This document shows positions 26,658 through 36,145 of a stretch of DNA of 64,000 nucleotides, in pieces (the stretch's first letter is position 1; each line of letters begins with the position of its first letter). A model generated the notes under the pieces. The model did not search any database. It had not been told where the DNA came from and was given only the letters and a program-made list of their open reading frames with translations. This DNA is from Natrarchaeobius oligotrophus (GTDB lineage Archaea > Halobacteriota > Halobacteria > Halobacteriales > Natrialbaceae): positions 248,001 to 312,000 of the forward strand of contig NZ_REFZ01000001.1 in NCBI RefSeq assembly GCF_003841465.1, in the 5' to 3' direction. The position numbers and the translations under genes are program-made.

Positions 26658-27776
26658 ATGACCGTCATCGAATCCGTTCACGAGGACCACGGCGCGACGT
26701 TCGGTGTGCGGGGTGGCCGAACGATCGTCGAACACTTCGGCCGGCCCGACCGGGCCCACCGAGCGGTCCGAAACGGGGTCGGGCTGATCGAACACGCCTA
26801 CGGCGTCGTCGTCGTCGAGGGAGAGGACCGACTCGAGTACGTGGACAACGTCGTCTCGAATCGGGTTCCCGCGGAGGACGGGCGGGGATGTTACGCGCTG
26901 GTACTCGATCCCCAGGGCGGCATCGAGATCGAACTTTCCATCTACAACGCGGGCGAACGGCTGTTGCTGTTCGTCCCGCCCGGGACGGCCGAAGCGCTCG
27001 CCGAGGACTGGTCCGAGAAGGTGTTCATCCAGGACGTCGAGATTTCGGTCGCGACCGACGAGTACGCGACCTTCGGCGTCCACGGCCCCCAGGCGACGGA
27101 GAAGGTTGCCAGCGTCCTCAACGGAGCGGCGGCCCCGGACGACCGGTTCTCGTTCGTGCGCGGAACCATGGGGGACGCGGGAGTGACGGTGATCCGAACG
27201 GACGCGCTCACCGGCGAGGAGAGCTACGACGTGATCTGCGGGTCGGGAGACGCCGAGGCCGTCTACGACGTCCTGTTGAATCAGGGGTTGAACGCTGCCC
27301 CGTTCGGCTATCGAACCTGGGAGAGTCTCGCGCTCGAGGCCGGTACGCCGCTGTTCGAGACGGAACTGGAGGGACGCATCCCAAACGTGCTCGGACTTCG
27401 AGCCGCGCTCGACTTCGAGAAGGGGTGTTACGTCGGCCAGGAGGTCGTCTCCCGCGTCGAGAACCGCGGTCGGCCGAGCAAGCGGCTGGTCGGACTCACG
27501 CTCGAACCCGACCGCGACGAGAGCAGCGGGGACGCATCGTCGGTCCCCGCGTCGGGTGCAGCCGTCTTCGACGGCGACTCGACCGTGGGTACGGTCACCC
27601 GCGCCGGCGAGAGCGAACTGCTGGGGGACGTGATCGCGCTCGCTGTCGTCGAGTACGGCCTCGAGGCCGAGGCGGTGTCGGTTCGCGTCGACGGCGAGGA
27701 ACTGCCCGCGGCGATCGTCGACCTCCCGTTCGTCGCCGGCTCCGATCGATCCGGTCGGCTTCCCGACTACCAGTGA
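26658..27776 (+). CDS. YgfZ/GcvT-type folate-binding aminomethyltransferase-like protein
   Basis: The protein has 372 residues. The GcvT fold has GLIEHAYGVVVVEGEDR near 42, YALVLDPQGGIEIELSIY near 80, FGVHGPQATEKV near 138 and the YgfZ signature KGCYVGQEVVSR near 255-266. The KGCYxGQE motif separates YgfZ-type iron-sulfur cluster assembly proteins from glycine cleavage T-proteins, so that role is the better guess, although many haloarchaeal copies are named aminomethyltransferase. No glycine cleavage genes are adjacent. A TGATACGC-type sequence lies about 28 nt before the start. Confidence 0.88.
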   Translation: MTVIESVHEDHGATFGVRGGRTIVEHFGRPDRAHRAVRNGVGLIEHAYGVVVVEGEDRLEYVDNVVSNRVPAEDGRGCYALVLDPQGGIEIELSIYNAGERLLLFVPPGTAEALAEDWSEKVFIQDVEISVATDEYATFGVHGPQATEKVASVLNGAAAPDDRFSFVRGTMGDAGVTVIRTDALTGEESYDVICGSGDAEAVYDVLLNQGLNAAPFGYRTWESLALEAGTPLFETELEGRIPNVLGLRAALDFEKGCYVGQEVVSRVENRGRPSKRLVGLTLEPDRDESSGDASSVPASGAAVFDGDSTVGTVTRAGESELLGDVIALAVVEYGLEAEAVSVRVDGEELPAAIVDLPFVAGSDRSGRLPDYQ

Positions 27777-27973
27777 CAGTCACCGATCGAGTGTTGTACT
27801 TTCGCGGTCACTCGAGAGAAATCGTCACTGGTTCGTCAACTACCATTCGCGCTCGTTTGACGAGCGCGGTTTGCGTGTGATCCCAACCGACACGTCGCAA
27901 TCGGGTGAATTGTCGAGGGTTTCCAAAGCTACTAGGACCAAACGCTAATTCCGTTGCAAACGGTTTGTAATAC

Positions 27974-28297
27974 ATGCAACATAATACAGACGACGGCACG
28001 ATTCCCGACGGCGGTACCGTCGTTCGGTTCGAGTACGACGATTCGACGACGCCGACGCAGGGAATCGTGAACGGGATGGCGGCGCTCGAGGGCGTTCCCG
28101 CCACCGAGATCGCGCCGCTGTACGATCGGATTCGGACGGAGGCGATGAACGAGCTCCTCGAGCACGCCCAGTCGGTCGACGGCTACGTCGGCATCGAGTT
28201 CACGCTCGAGGGGTACACGGTCGTCGTGACCAGCGACGAACGGATCGCGATTTACGAGGAGGATCCGGTGACGAGAGAGCCGGGAACGGAGCCGTGA
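27974..28297 (+). CDS. HalOD1 output-domain protein
   Basis: The protein has 107 residues. After a short Asp-rich start, residues 30-95 read IVNGMAALEGVPATEIAPLYDRI, IRTEAMNELLEHA, and GIEFTLEGYTVVVTSDERIAIYE. This is the haloarchaeal HalOD1 output domain, which is often linked to two-component sensing. Here it stands alone without receiver or sensor. The upstream 50 nt (AAACGGTTTGTAATAC) is AT-richer than the surroundings. Its partner is unknown. Confidence 0.8.
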   Translation: MQHNTDDGTIPDGGTVVRFEYDDSTTPTQGIVNGMAALEGVPATEIAPLYDRIRTEAMNELLEHAQSVDGYVGIEFTLEGYTVVVTSDERIAIYEEDPVTREPGTEP

Positions 28298-28450
28298 CGG
28301 AAGACGAACCGCGTCGATCCGACCGCCGTCGCCGGCGAGCCGCGCGCTCGATGCGACGCGACCGGATCCCGTCACGGCGACGACCCGTTCGGGTTCGATT
28401 CACCGAGCGCAAAGGAAGGTATAAAGACGAACCGGTCCGTCGTCAGTGAC

Positions 28451-29407
28451 ATGACGACGCTCGGAACGGCGAGCGCGGAACCCGGCGAGATCGATACGGG
28501 CCGACTCGAGGTCGGCGAAACCCGAGACGGCAGCCCGTTCGGTCTCCCCGTCGCCGTGGTCAACGGCGTGGAACCGGGGAAGACGCTCTACCTCCAGGCT
28601 GCGAGCGACGGCGACGAGTTGAACGGCATCGGCGTAATCCGGCACGTCGTTCCGCAACTCGATCCCGCGGAACTCTCCGGGACGATCCTGATCGTTGGGA
28701 TCGTCAACTACCACGGGTTTCAGGTCGCAGAGCACCGGAATCCGATCGACGACACCAAGCTGAACCGCACCTACCCTGGGAACGAAAACGGGACCTCGAG
28801 CGAGCGAATCGCCGCCGCGACGTTCGAGGCCGCAACCCGCGCGGATCTGATTCTCGACCTCCACCAGGGATCGACGAGCCGGATGATCGACGAAGTCCGA
28901 GTCAGGTGCGGAACGCGCCACCGACTCCACGACGACTGCCTCGAACTCGCCAAAGCGTTCGGCTGCGGGTACGTTCTCGATCAGAAGGGACCGAACGGCC
29001 AGCTCGCCCGCGCTGCCCCGGACGAGGGGATCCCCACCGTCGATCCCGAACTCGGCGGCTGCGTCGGCTGGGACGACTCGAGCATTCGACTCGGCGTCGA
29101 GGGCGTCTTCAACGTGCTCAGGTACTACGGCTTTCTCCCGGAGGCGGTCGAGCCCTCCCCCCAGACGCGGGCGAACGGGTTCGAACAGTACGGCGCACCC
29201 TGTGGCGGGCTCGTGACGATGGTCCCGGACCTCGGCGACGAGGTTTCGACGGGCGAGACGATCTTCGAGGTGACGACGCCCTTCGGCGAGCGAAAGGCGA
29301 CGATCACCGCCGACAGCGACGGCATCCTCTGGCGAACGCGCCGACTGCCCCAGGTGGCGACGGGCGAGTACGTCTGTTCGGTCGGCACCGACGTCGACAC
29401 CTTCTGA
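28451..29407 (+). CDS. Succinylglutamate desuccinylase/aspartoacylase-like protein (M14 family)
   Basis: The protein has 318 residues. The M14-like deacylase fold shows SDGDELNGIGV near 53, VNYHGFQVAEHRNP near 88, NRTYPG near 101, DLHQGS near 136 and a beta-rich C-terminal domain with PCGGLVTMV. In classical members the first zinc motif begins with His (HGDE); here it reads SDGDE, while the later His is kept. This change is seen in many archaeal relatives but weakens prediction of activity. The likely reaction is amide or ester deacylation of a small amino-acid-like substrate. The threonine synthase-like gene begins 1 nt after its stop, so the two form an operon. Confidence 0.85.
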   Translation: MTTLGTASAEPGEIDTGRLEVGETRDGSPFGLPVAVVNGVEPGKTLYLQAASDGDELNGIGVIRHVVPQLDPAELSGTILIVGIVNYHGFQVAEHRNPIDDTKLNRTYPGNENGTSSERIAAATFEAATRADLILDLHQGSTSRMIDEVRVRCGTRHRLHDDCLELAKAFGCGYVLDQKGPNGQLARAAPDEGIPTVDPELGGCVGWDDSSIRLGVEGVFNVLRYYGFLPEAVEPSPQTRANGFEQYGAPCGGLVTMVPDLGDEVSTGETIFEVTTPFGERKATITADSDGILWRTRRLPQVATGEYVCSVGTDVDTF

Positions 29408-29408
29408 C

Positions 29409-30512
29409 ATGGCGTCCGATCTCCGCTGTGCGACCTGCGAGCGGACCTACCCCGCGGGTCCCGACGAACCCTGGCGGTGCGAGTGCGGTGCCCCCCTCGA
29501 GTTCGTCGAGCGGCCGTATCCGGAGGGGGAGCCGCTGCCGCTGTCGAAACTCGACACCCGGGACGGTCTGTGGACGTTCTTCGAGTTCCTCCCGATCGAA
29601 CGACACGTGACGTTCCACGAAGGGTTCACACCGCTCGTGGACGCACCCGCGTGGGGCGCGCGATTCAAACTCGAGTACGTGTTTCCGACCGGCTCGTTCA
29701 AAGATCGGGGTGCGACGACGACGCTCTCGCGGGCGGTCGAACTCGGCGTCGACCGGGTCATCGAGGATTCCTCCGGAAACGCGGGCGCGGCGATCGCGAC
29801 CTACGCCGCGCGTGCCGGTCTCGAGGCGGACGTCTACGTCCCCGAGAGCGTCAAGCAGTCGAAACTGATGACGATCCAGCGGGCCGACGCCCGTCCGGTC
29901 TGCATCGAGGGAGACAGACAGGACGCGACGGCGGCCTGTATCGAGGCCGTCGAAGCCGGCGAGGGGTGGTACGCGAGCCACGCCTGGAACCCGGCGTTCT
30001 ACGCGGGCACGATGACGTTCGCCTTCGAAGTCGCGGCCCAGTGCGCCTGGAGCGCTCCGGACGCGATCGTGCTCCCGATCGGTCACGGAACGCTCTTTCT
30101 CGGCGCGTATCGGGGCTTTTCGCTGCTGAACGAGGCGGGTATCGTCGACGGAATGCCGCGTCTCCTCGGCGCACAGGCGGCGGGTCACGCCCCCATCGTC
30201 GAGGCGCTGGGCGGCGAGACGGTCGACGAAAACGGCGACGGAACCGAGATCGCCGACGGGATCAAGATCGCCGCGCCCGCCCGGCGCGACGAGATTCTGG
30301 CGGCGATCGATCGGACCGACGGCGACGCGATCGCCCTCGGCGGCGATCCCATCGAGAGCGCGCTCGATCGACTCCACCGGGGCGGATTCTACGTCGAGCC
30401 GACGTGTGCGGTCGCTCCCGCGGCACTCGAGCGCTACCGCGAGGCGGGCGTCCTCGAGCCCGACGACGACGTCGTCGTTCCGCTGACGGGGAGCGGACTG
30501 AAGACGCTCTGA
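29409..30512 (+). CDS. Threonine synthase-like PLP-dependent lyase
   Basis: The protein has 367 residues. The N-terminal zinc-ribbon-like part has CATCERTYP and CECGAP. The PLP-binding Lys lies in TGSFKDRGA near residue 94-102; EDSSGNAGAAIA near 118 and VLPIGHGTLF near 219 hold the cofactor phosphate and ring. This is the fold type II family of threonine synthase, which turns O-phosphohomoserine into threonine. Other haloarchaeal copies are also called pyridoxal-phosphate-dependent enzyme, so substrate identity is not certain. It shares an operon with the desuccinylase-like gene upstream. Confidence 0.8.
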   Translation: MASDLRCATCERTYPAGPDEPWRCECGAPLEFVERPYPEGEPLPLSKLDTRDGLWTFFEFLPIERHVTFHEGFTPLVDAPAWGARFKLEYVFPTGSFKDRGATTTLSRAVELGVDRVIEDSSGNAGAAIATYAARAGLEADVYVPESVKQSKLMTIQRADARPVCIEGDRQDATAACIEAVEAGEGWYASHAWNPAFYAGTMTFAFEVAAQCAWSAPDAIVLPIGHGTLFLGAYRGFSLLNEAGIVDGMPRLLGAQAAGHAPIVEALGGETVDENGDGTEIADGIKIAAPARRDEILAAIDRTDGDAIALGGDPIESALDRLHRGGFYVEPTCAVAPAALERYREAGVLEPDDDVVVPLTGSGLKTL

Positions 30513-30705
30513 CGCGCGTCGGCGGTGTCGGTCCCGTTGTCTCCGACGCGACGGTTCGATCGCCGAACGGTCCTCGACCGCCCAGAAACGACGGATCGAA
30601 CGGCTGGCGGCCGCCACTGACGCGAAGTACTCTGTCGATCGACATTAAGTGTTTAGTGCTGAAATATATCCTTTGTATCAAAGTACGTGGCGGTGGAGAT
30701 ATCCA

Positions 30706-32457
30706 ATGGCAGACCGAACCCATCCGACACGACGTCGCGTCATCGAAGGACTGGCAGCCACCGGCATCGCAGCGTCCGTCTCCGGCGTCGCTGCCGGCTC
30801 GACCGACGGAGCGAGTCCGAGCGGCGCGATCGACGGCTACCTCGAGCAGCTGTCGATCGAAGAGAAGATCGGCCAGCTGGTGATGGTGACGACCCGGGGG
30901 CTCACCGATCCACACGAGTTGCCGCCCCAGGAGACCAAGACGGCGATTCAGAACCTCAACGTCGGCTCGGCCATCATCTACAACCAGACGTCGCCGGCGT
31001 ACGCCGCCGCGTACAACAACGTCCTCCAGGAGTGGGCGATGGAGGCCGATCCGGAGATTCCGCTGTTGATCTCCGCCGACTTCGAGTACGGATCCGAGCA
31101 CAACATCGACGTGGGTGGAACGACGCACCCGCGAAAGATGGGACTCGCGGCCTCCGGGTCGACGGACAACGCCGCGACGTCCGCGGAGATCACCGCCGAG
31201 GAGATCCGTTCGATGGGGTTCACCTGGAACTTCGATCCGGGAGCGGACGTCAACACCAACCCCGCCAATCCGGTCATCGGCATTCGGTCGTACGGAAGCG
31301 AACCCGAGACCGTCGCCGAGTTCACGGAGGCGCAGGTCGAAGCCTACCAGGACAACGACGTCCTGGCGACGCCGAAACACTTCCCCGGCCACGGCGACAC
31401 GGACCACGACTCGCACTACGACCTGCCGATCGTCACCTACGACGAAGCGACGCTTCGCGACGTTCACCTCCCGCCGTTTCAGGCGGCGATCGACGCGGGC
31501 GCGGGCGCGATCATGACCGCCCACGTCATCGTGGAGGCCATCGACGACCAGCGACCCGCCACGCTCTCGCCGGCCGTCCTGACCGGCCTCCTTCGGGACG
31601 AGATGGGATTCGACGGCATCGTCGTGACCGACGCCATGTCCATGGACGCCATCGAGGATCACTGGGGAACGAGCGACGGCGCTCGCATGGCCATCGAGGC
31701 CGGCGCGGACGTCATCATGGCGACGGGCACCTGGGAGGACCAGGTCGACACCTACGACGCGCTGTATCAGGCCTACAGCGACGGCGAACTGACCGAAGAA
31801 CGGATCGACGAATCCGTCAGACGGGTTCTCGAGGCCAAGTTCGAGTACGGCGTCATGGACGACTACCTCGTCGATCCCGAAGACGCGATCGCGACGGTCG
31901 GCCAGCGAAGTCACCGCGAGACGGCCGCGGATCTCGCACGGGACGGCATCACGCTGATCTACAACGACGGCGTGCTCCCGCTCGATCCGTCGCCGAACGA
32001 GACGATCCTCGTCGCGGGCGTCGAGGACCTGGTGACGATCCGGGAAGCGGTCGAGAGCGAAACCGACGCGACGACGCTCCAGCTGGCGGCGAGTTCGCAC
32101 GACCCGACGCCGACGGAGGCCGACAACGCGGCCGCACTCGCCGCCGACGCGGACGTCGCGATCGTCCAGACGTACTCGCAGGCGACGATTCCGGACGGCC
32201 AGCTCGCCGTCCTCGAGTCGGTCGCGAACACGGGAACGCCGGTCGTCGGGCTGTCGACCGGGCTCCCCTACGACGTCGGCTCGTATCCGAACGCGGTCGA
32301 CGCCGCGATCGCCTCCTACGCGATCGAACGCTGGCAGAGCCGAAACGCCACGGCGCTCGAGGCCGCCGTTTCCGTCCTCTTTGGCGCACAACCCGGCGGA
32401 CAGCTTCCCGTCCCCATCGGGGATCAGTACGACGTCGGACACGGCGAAACGTACTGA
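30706..32457 (+). CDS. Secreted glycoside hydrolase family 3 enzyme, NagZ-like
   Basis: The protein has 583 residues from ATG 30706. Its N-terminus, MADRTHPTRRRVIEGLAATG, is a twin-arginine signal followed by a hydrophobic stretch without a lipobox, so it is probably exported as a free protein. The GH3 barrel holds LISADFEYGS near 123 and KHFPGHGDTDHDSH near 224-237, with the His/Asp pair that serves as acid/base in NagZ-type enzymes. The nucleophile Asp is in VTDAMSM near 308. A C-terminal alpha/beta-sandwich follows. The His/Asp pair points to N-acetyl-beta-glucosaminidase rather than beta-glucosidase. The ATG is preferred over an upstream one (30649) because it opens the Tat signal. Confidence 0.85.
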   Translation: MADRTHPTRRRVIEGLAATGIAASVSGVAAGSTDGASPSGAIDGYLEQLSIEEKIGQLVMVTTRGLTDPHELPPQETKTAIQNLNVGSAIIYNQTSPAYAAAYNNVLQEWAMEADPEIPLLISADFEYGSEHNIDVGGTTHPRKMGLAASGSTDNAATSAEITAEEIRSMGFTWNFDPGADVNTNPANPVIGIRSYGSEPETVAEFTEAQVEAYQDNDVLATPKHFPGHGDTDHDSHYDLPIVTYDEATLRDVHLPPFQAAIDAGAGAIMTAHVIVEAIDDQRPATLSPAVLTGLLRDEMGFDGIVVTDAMSMDAIEDHWGTSDGARMAIEAGADVIMATGTWEDQVDTYDALYQAYSDGELTEERIDESVRRVLEAKFEYGVMDDYLVDPEDAIATVGQRSHRETAADLARDGITLIYNDGVLPLDPSPNETILVAGVEDLVTIREAVESETDATTLQLAASSHDPTPTEADNAAALAADADVAIVQTYSQATIPDGQLAVLESVANTGTPVVGLSTGLPYDVGSYPNAVDAAIASYAIERWQSRNATALEAAVSVLFGAQPGGQLPVPIGDQYDVGHGETY

Positions 32458-32604
32458 AACGGACCGGTGGACGCCGATACCCGTGTAACCCCTGAACGGT
32501 CGCGGTTGCACCGGGAACTCGGTACAACAGACCGCACGAGCGAAGCCGACACCGCCGGGTCGGTTCGATACCTTTTGGACGGTCACCGCCGAACGGTCGG
32601 GTAG

Positions 32605-33141
32605 ATGGTCAGCCGACCGCCTCAGTACTGCCCGCACTGTGGAACTCGCCTCGAGACGACCACCGTCGAAGCCCGCGACCGCAAACGGTGTCCCTCCTGC
32701 GACGACGTGATCTGGCACAATCCGGTGCCCTGCGCTGGCGTCGCCGTCGTCGATCGCAGCGAGCTCGAGCCGTCGATTCTCTGCGTCAAGCGGGCCGTTC
32801 CGCCCGGCGTCGGCGAGTGGACGCTTCCCGGCGGCCACATGGAGATTGGCGAGGATCCCGACGAAGCGGCCGCGCGCGAACTCGCCGAGGAGACCGGCGT
32901 GACGGTCGATCCCGACGCCCTCGAAATTCTCGATGCGACGGCGTTACCGCCCCGGGGAGGCAAGCACGTCACGATGATCCACTACGTCGTCGACCGCGAG
33001 GAAACCCGGGGGACGCCGACGGCCGGCAGCGATGCGCAAACGGCGCGGTTCTGGACGCCGTCGGAGTTCGACGCCACCGACGAACTCTTCCGACCGATTC
33101 ACGAAGATCGGTTTCGGGACGTGGCCGACCGATTCGCGTAG
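32605..33141 (+). CDS. Nudix hydrolase with N-terminal zinc ribbon
   Basis: The protein has 178 residues. A zinc ribbon (YCPHCGTRLE, RCPSCDDVIWHNP) occupies residues 8-40. The Nudix box starts at GGHMEIGEDPDEAAARE near 77 and continues LAEETGV, with all Glu ligands present. The ribbon-plus-box order resembles NudC-type pyrophosphatases and related NDP-sugar or NAD hydrolases. The exact substrate cannot be told. A TATA-like ATACCTTTTG lies about 28-37 nt upstream of ATG 32605. Confidence 0.88.
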   Translation: MVSRPPQYCPHCGTRLETTTVEARDRKRCPSCDDVIWHNPVPCAGVAVVDRSELEPSILCVKRAVPPGVGEWTLPGGHMEIGEDPDEAAARELAEETGVTVDPDALEILDATALPPRGGKHVTMIHYVVDREETRGTPTAGSDAQTARFWTPSEFDATDELFRPIHEDRFRDVADRFA

Positions 33142-33224
33142 TACACCGAAGCGCCGGACGATGCGTCGGACGCTTTCGCTTCTCACGTTCGTGTGCGAGT
33201 CGAAACTGTCTGTCTCGCAGACAT

Positions 33225-33266
33225 TTGCCGATAACATTTAACATATTGGCGCGTGTTGCCAATAAC
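33225..33266. promoter_or_regulatory. Repeated half-sites upstream of the wHTH regulator
   Basis: TTGCCGATAAC (33225-33235) and TTGCCAATAAC (33256-33266) form a direct repeat with a 31-nt period, three helical turns. Between them TATTGGC (33244-33250) is an inverted half-site that pairs with GCCAATA (33258-33264), 7 nt apart. The group ends 34 nt before the regulator ATG at 33301, so autoregulation is a reasonable inference. Confidence 0.5.
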
Positions 33267-33300
33267 CACACTTATTCGGCTCGGTATCCGATCCATTATC

Positions 33301-34140
33301 ATGAAATCCCACGAGGAACGAGTCGTTCGGGTACTCTCCGATCCCGTCAATCGAGCCGTTCTCGATATCGTCGACGAGGCGACGAATCCGGTGACGCTCA
33401 GCGAGATCGCCGAGCGCCTCGTGTCGGAGGACGCAGCTATCTGCGAAGCGGCCGCGTACACCGATCGGCTGGACGACCGTCGACTCACGCTTCACCACGA
33501 CCGACTGCCGAAACTCGACGAGGCCGGGCTGCTCGAGTACGACGCCGACGAGCGGGTGGTCACCGACGCGTCCGCGGAACGCGACGCCCAGTGGCGCGAA
33601 CTCGAGGTGATCGACGAACTGCTCGCTCGAGTCGGCGGCGACGAGCGAACGACGCCGGAGATCGGACTTCTGGAGGGACGCGACGCGATCTTCGAGTACG
33701 GACGGGAGCTGGCCGAGAGGACCGAGGAGGAGCTGTTTCTCATCTACACCTCCGACGAGTTGCTCGGTCCGGACTGCCTCCCGGATGCGGAGAACGCGAT
33801 CGGACGCGGCGTCGACTTCTACGCCGGCGGGACGGCACGGAGCGTGCGCCGGTTCTTCCGAGAGCACCTCCCGAACGCGACGGTGTGGGAGCCACAGCTC
33901 GACTGGATGAACGATCGAACGAAGTCGACCGCGCTGAGCCGGCTCATCGTGTCGGATCGAAAGCGGGTCGCCGTCGGTCTCTGGAACGAACGCGGGGAAA
34001 CGAAACGCGAAGTCGGCCTGATCGGCGAGGGACGGGACAATCCGCTGGTGGTCCTGGTGCGCGAGCTGCTCGGACCCCGGCTCGATCACCTCGATTACCA
34101 GAGCGACGCGTTTCTCGGCGACCTCCCGTTCGAAACGTGA
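33301..34140 (+). CDS. Winged-helix transcriptional regulator (DUF7344-like N-terminus)
   Basis: The protein has 279 residues from ATG 33301, chosen because it opens the HTH domain and follows the operator-like repeats; a possible ATG 33253 would start inside them. Residues 1-90 are a winged helix (RVVRVLSDPVNRAVLDIV, TLSEIAERLV, HHDRLPKLDEAGLLEYD). Residues 120-275 form a sensor-like domain with RDAIFEYGRELAERTEEEL, DFYAGGTARSVRRFF and SRLIVSDRKRVAVGLW, similar in layout to the TrmB or phospholipase D-like parts of archaeal regulators. The ligand and regulon are unknown. Confidence 0.75.
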   Translation: MKSHEERVVRVLSDPVNRAVLDIVDEATNPVTLSEIAERLVSEDAAICEAAAYTDRLDDRRLTLHHDRLPKLDEAGLLEYDADERVVTDASAERDAQWRELEVIDELLARVGGDERTTPEIGLLEGRDAIFEYGRELAERTEEELFLIYTSDELLGPDCLPDAENAIGRGVDFYAGGTARSVRRFFREHLPNATVWEPQLDWMNDRTKSTALSRLIVSDRKRVAVGLWNERGETKREVGLIGEGRDNPLVVLVRELLGPRLDHLDYQSDAFLGDLPFET

Positions 34141-34180
34141 ACCCGACATTCCTTTAGTTCCCCCCTGAATACGGGCGGGT

Positions 34181-35968
34181 ATGTTCCTCTCTCTACGCAC
34201 GGAAGTCGAGGACGCCCTCGAGGAGGCGCTCTCGACACTCGAGTTCCCCACCGACGATCTCGGGATCGAAGAACCGCCGGAGGACGTCGAGAGCGTCCTG
34301 GCCTCGAGCGTGGCGTTTCGCCTCGCCGGCGAGGCGGGCGCGCCGCCGCCGGCGATCGCGGGTCGAATCGCGGACGAGATCGACGTCGACGATCTCGCGT
34401 CCGTCTCTGCGGTAGAGACGCAGGGGCCCTACCTCAACTTCCTGCCGAGCGATTCGTACTTCGCGGGAACGCTCGAGGCGGCCACCGACGCCGAGTACGG
34501 CGCGCTCGACGACCGCGAGGAGTCAGTCGTCGTCGAACACACGAGCGCGAACCCGACGGGGCCGGTCCACGTCGGGCGGGCGCGAAACCCGATCATCGGC
34601 GACGCTATCTCCAATCTCCTCGAGTACGCCGGCTACGACGTCGACCGCCACTACTACGTCAACGACGCCGGCCGGCAGATGGCGGTGTTCACGTGGGCCT
34701 ACGAGACGTTCGACGAGGACGATCTCGAGGACGAGCCGGCACGCGACCGGATCGAGTACGACCTCGTTCGGTACTACCGCAAGGGGAACGCGTTCCTCGA
34801 GAACGCGTCGGAGCCGGAGGCCGCAGCCGCCGAAGCCGAGATCGAGTCGATCATGCAGGGGCTCGAGCGCGGCGACGAAGCGACCTACGAGCGGGTCAGC
34901 GACGTCGTCGACCAGGTGCTGTCGGGCATGCGGGAGTGTCTCGCGCGCCTCCCCGCCGAGTTCGACGAGTTCGTCAAGGAGACGCGTTTTATGCGCAACG
35001 GCGACACCGACGACCTCGTCGCCCGTCTCAAGGAACTCGACGAGGCCGTCTACGAAGAGGACGCCTGGCAGCTGGATCTCGAAGAACGGGGGATCGACAA
35101 GAACCTGGTCTTCCTGCGGTCGGACGGCACCTCGCTGTACGCCACGCGCGACCTCGCCCACCACGAGTGGAAGTTCGAAAACTACGATCGCGCGGTGACG
35201 GTCCTCGGCGAGGACCACAAGCTCCAGGCCAGACAGCTCCGGACGACGCTCGAACTGCTGGGCAACGACACCGACGAGCTTCGACAGGTGCTGTACTCCT
35301 ACGTCAACCTTCCCGAGGGAAAGATGTCGACGCGCCGCGGGACGGGCGTCGACCTGGACGACCTGCTCGACGAGGCGATCGACCGAGCGCGCAGAGAGGT
35401 CGAAACCCGGCTGGACGATCGGATCCGCGACGACGATCTGGACGACGCGGACATCGAGCGCATCGCCCACCAGGTCGGCATCGGCGCGGTCCGGTACGAC
35501 GTCGTCTCGAAGCAGCCGACGAAAGCGATCACCTTCGAGTGGGAACGCGCGCTCGACTTCGAGGCCCAGTCCGCGCCGTACGTTCAGTACGTCCACGCAC
35601 GCTGCTGTGGCATTCTCGAGGAGGCGGGCCTCGATCCCGACGTCGATCTCACCGAACAGGACGTCGAACTCGAGTCACTCGACGCCGGATTGCTCGAGAC
35701 GCCCGCCGAACGGGACCTGCTCGAGACGATCGCGCGGTTTCCGGCGGTGGTCGACGAAGCCGCCGACGACCTGGAACCGCACCGGGTGGCGACGTTCACG
35801 CGGGAGTTCGCCGATCGGTTCAACGCGTTCTACCGCGAGTGTCCGGTGCTCGGAGACGACGTCGGGTCCGACCGACGCGACGCGCGACTGGCGCTCGTGG
35901 CGGCGTCCAGACACACGATCGCGAACGCGCTGTCTATCCTGGGCGTGGCCGCACCCCGGTCGATGTGA
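34181..35968 (+). CDS. argS: Arginyl-tRNA synthetase
   Basis: The protein has 595 residues. It charges tRNA-Arg. The N-terminal Arg-tRNA synthetase domain covers residues 1-100. The HIGH-like motif is [13 protein letters not shown] near 125-137, and the KMSKS-like loop is GKMSTRRG near 380-387. The DALR anticodon-binding domain ([10 protein letters not shown] near 466, and [20 protein letters not shown] at the end) closes the protein. The start ATG is 40 nt after the upstream regulator gene, with TTTAGTTC about 28 nt before it. Confidence 0.96.
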   Translation: MFLSLRTEVEDALEEALSTLEFPTDDLGIEEPPEDVESVLASSVAFRLAGEAGAPPPAIAGRIADEIDVDDLASVSAVETQGPYLNFLPSDSYFAGTLEAATDAEYGALDDREESVVVEHTSANPTGPVHVGRARNPIIGDAISNLLEYAGYDVDRHYYVNDAGRQMAVFTWAYETFDEDDLEDEPARDRIEYDLVRYYRKGNAFLENASEPEAAAAEAEIESIMQGLERGDEATYERVSDVVDQVLSGMRECLARLPAEFDEFVKETRFMRNGDTDDLVARLKELDEAVYEEDAWQLDLEERGIDKNLVFLRSDGTSLYATRDLAHHEWKFENYDRAVTVLGEDHKLQARQLRTTLELLGNDTDELRQVLYSYVNLPEGKMSTRRGTGVDLDDLLDEAIDRARREVETRLDDRIRDDDLDDADIERIAHQVGIGAVRYDVVSKQPTKAITFEWERALDFEAQSAPYVQYVHARCCGILEEAGLDPDVDLTEQDVELESLDAGLLETPAERDLLETIARFPAVVDEAADDLEPHRVATFTREFADRFNAFYRECPVLGDDVGSDRRDARLALVAASRHTIANALSILGVAAPRSM

Positions 35969-36145
35969 CGATCGGCTCGAAAACGGTGCGACGGTGCGAC
36001 CGGACCTGCGGTTAGCCCGATGTCGCGGGCGGCTCAGTCGCTCGCGGATAGTCCGCACTCGAGACGTCCGTCTGCCGGACGTGTCGAGCATCGTCGACGG
36101 GAACGGAGGTCGAGCCGCCGACAGTTCGAGGCGGACGAGAAGCGG

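Noticed and set aside
30262-32838. 858-residue open frame on the minus strand
   Set aside because: It is antisense to the GH3 enzyme and parts of its neighbours, with no domain.
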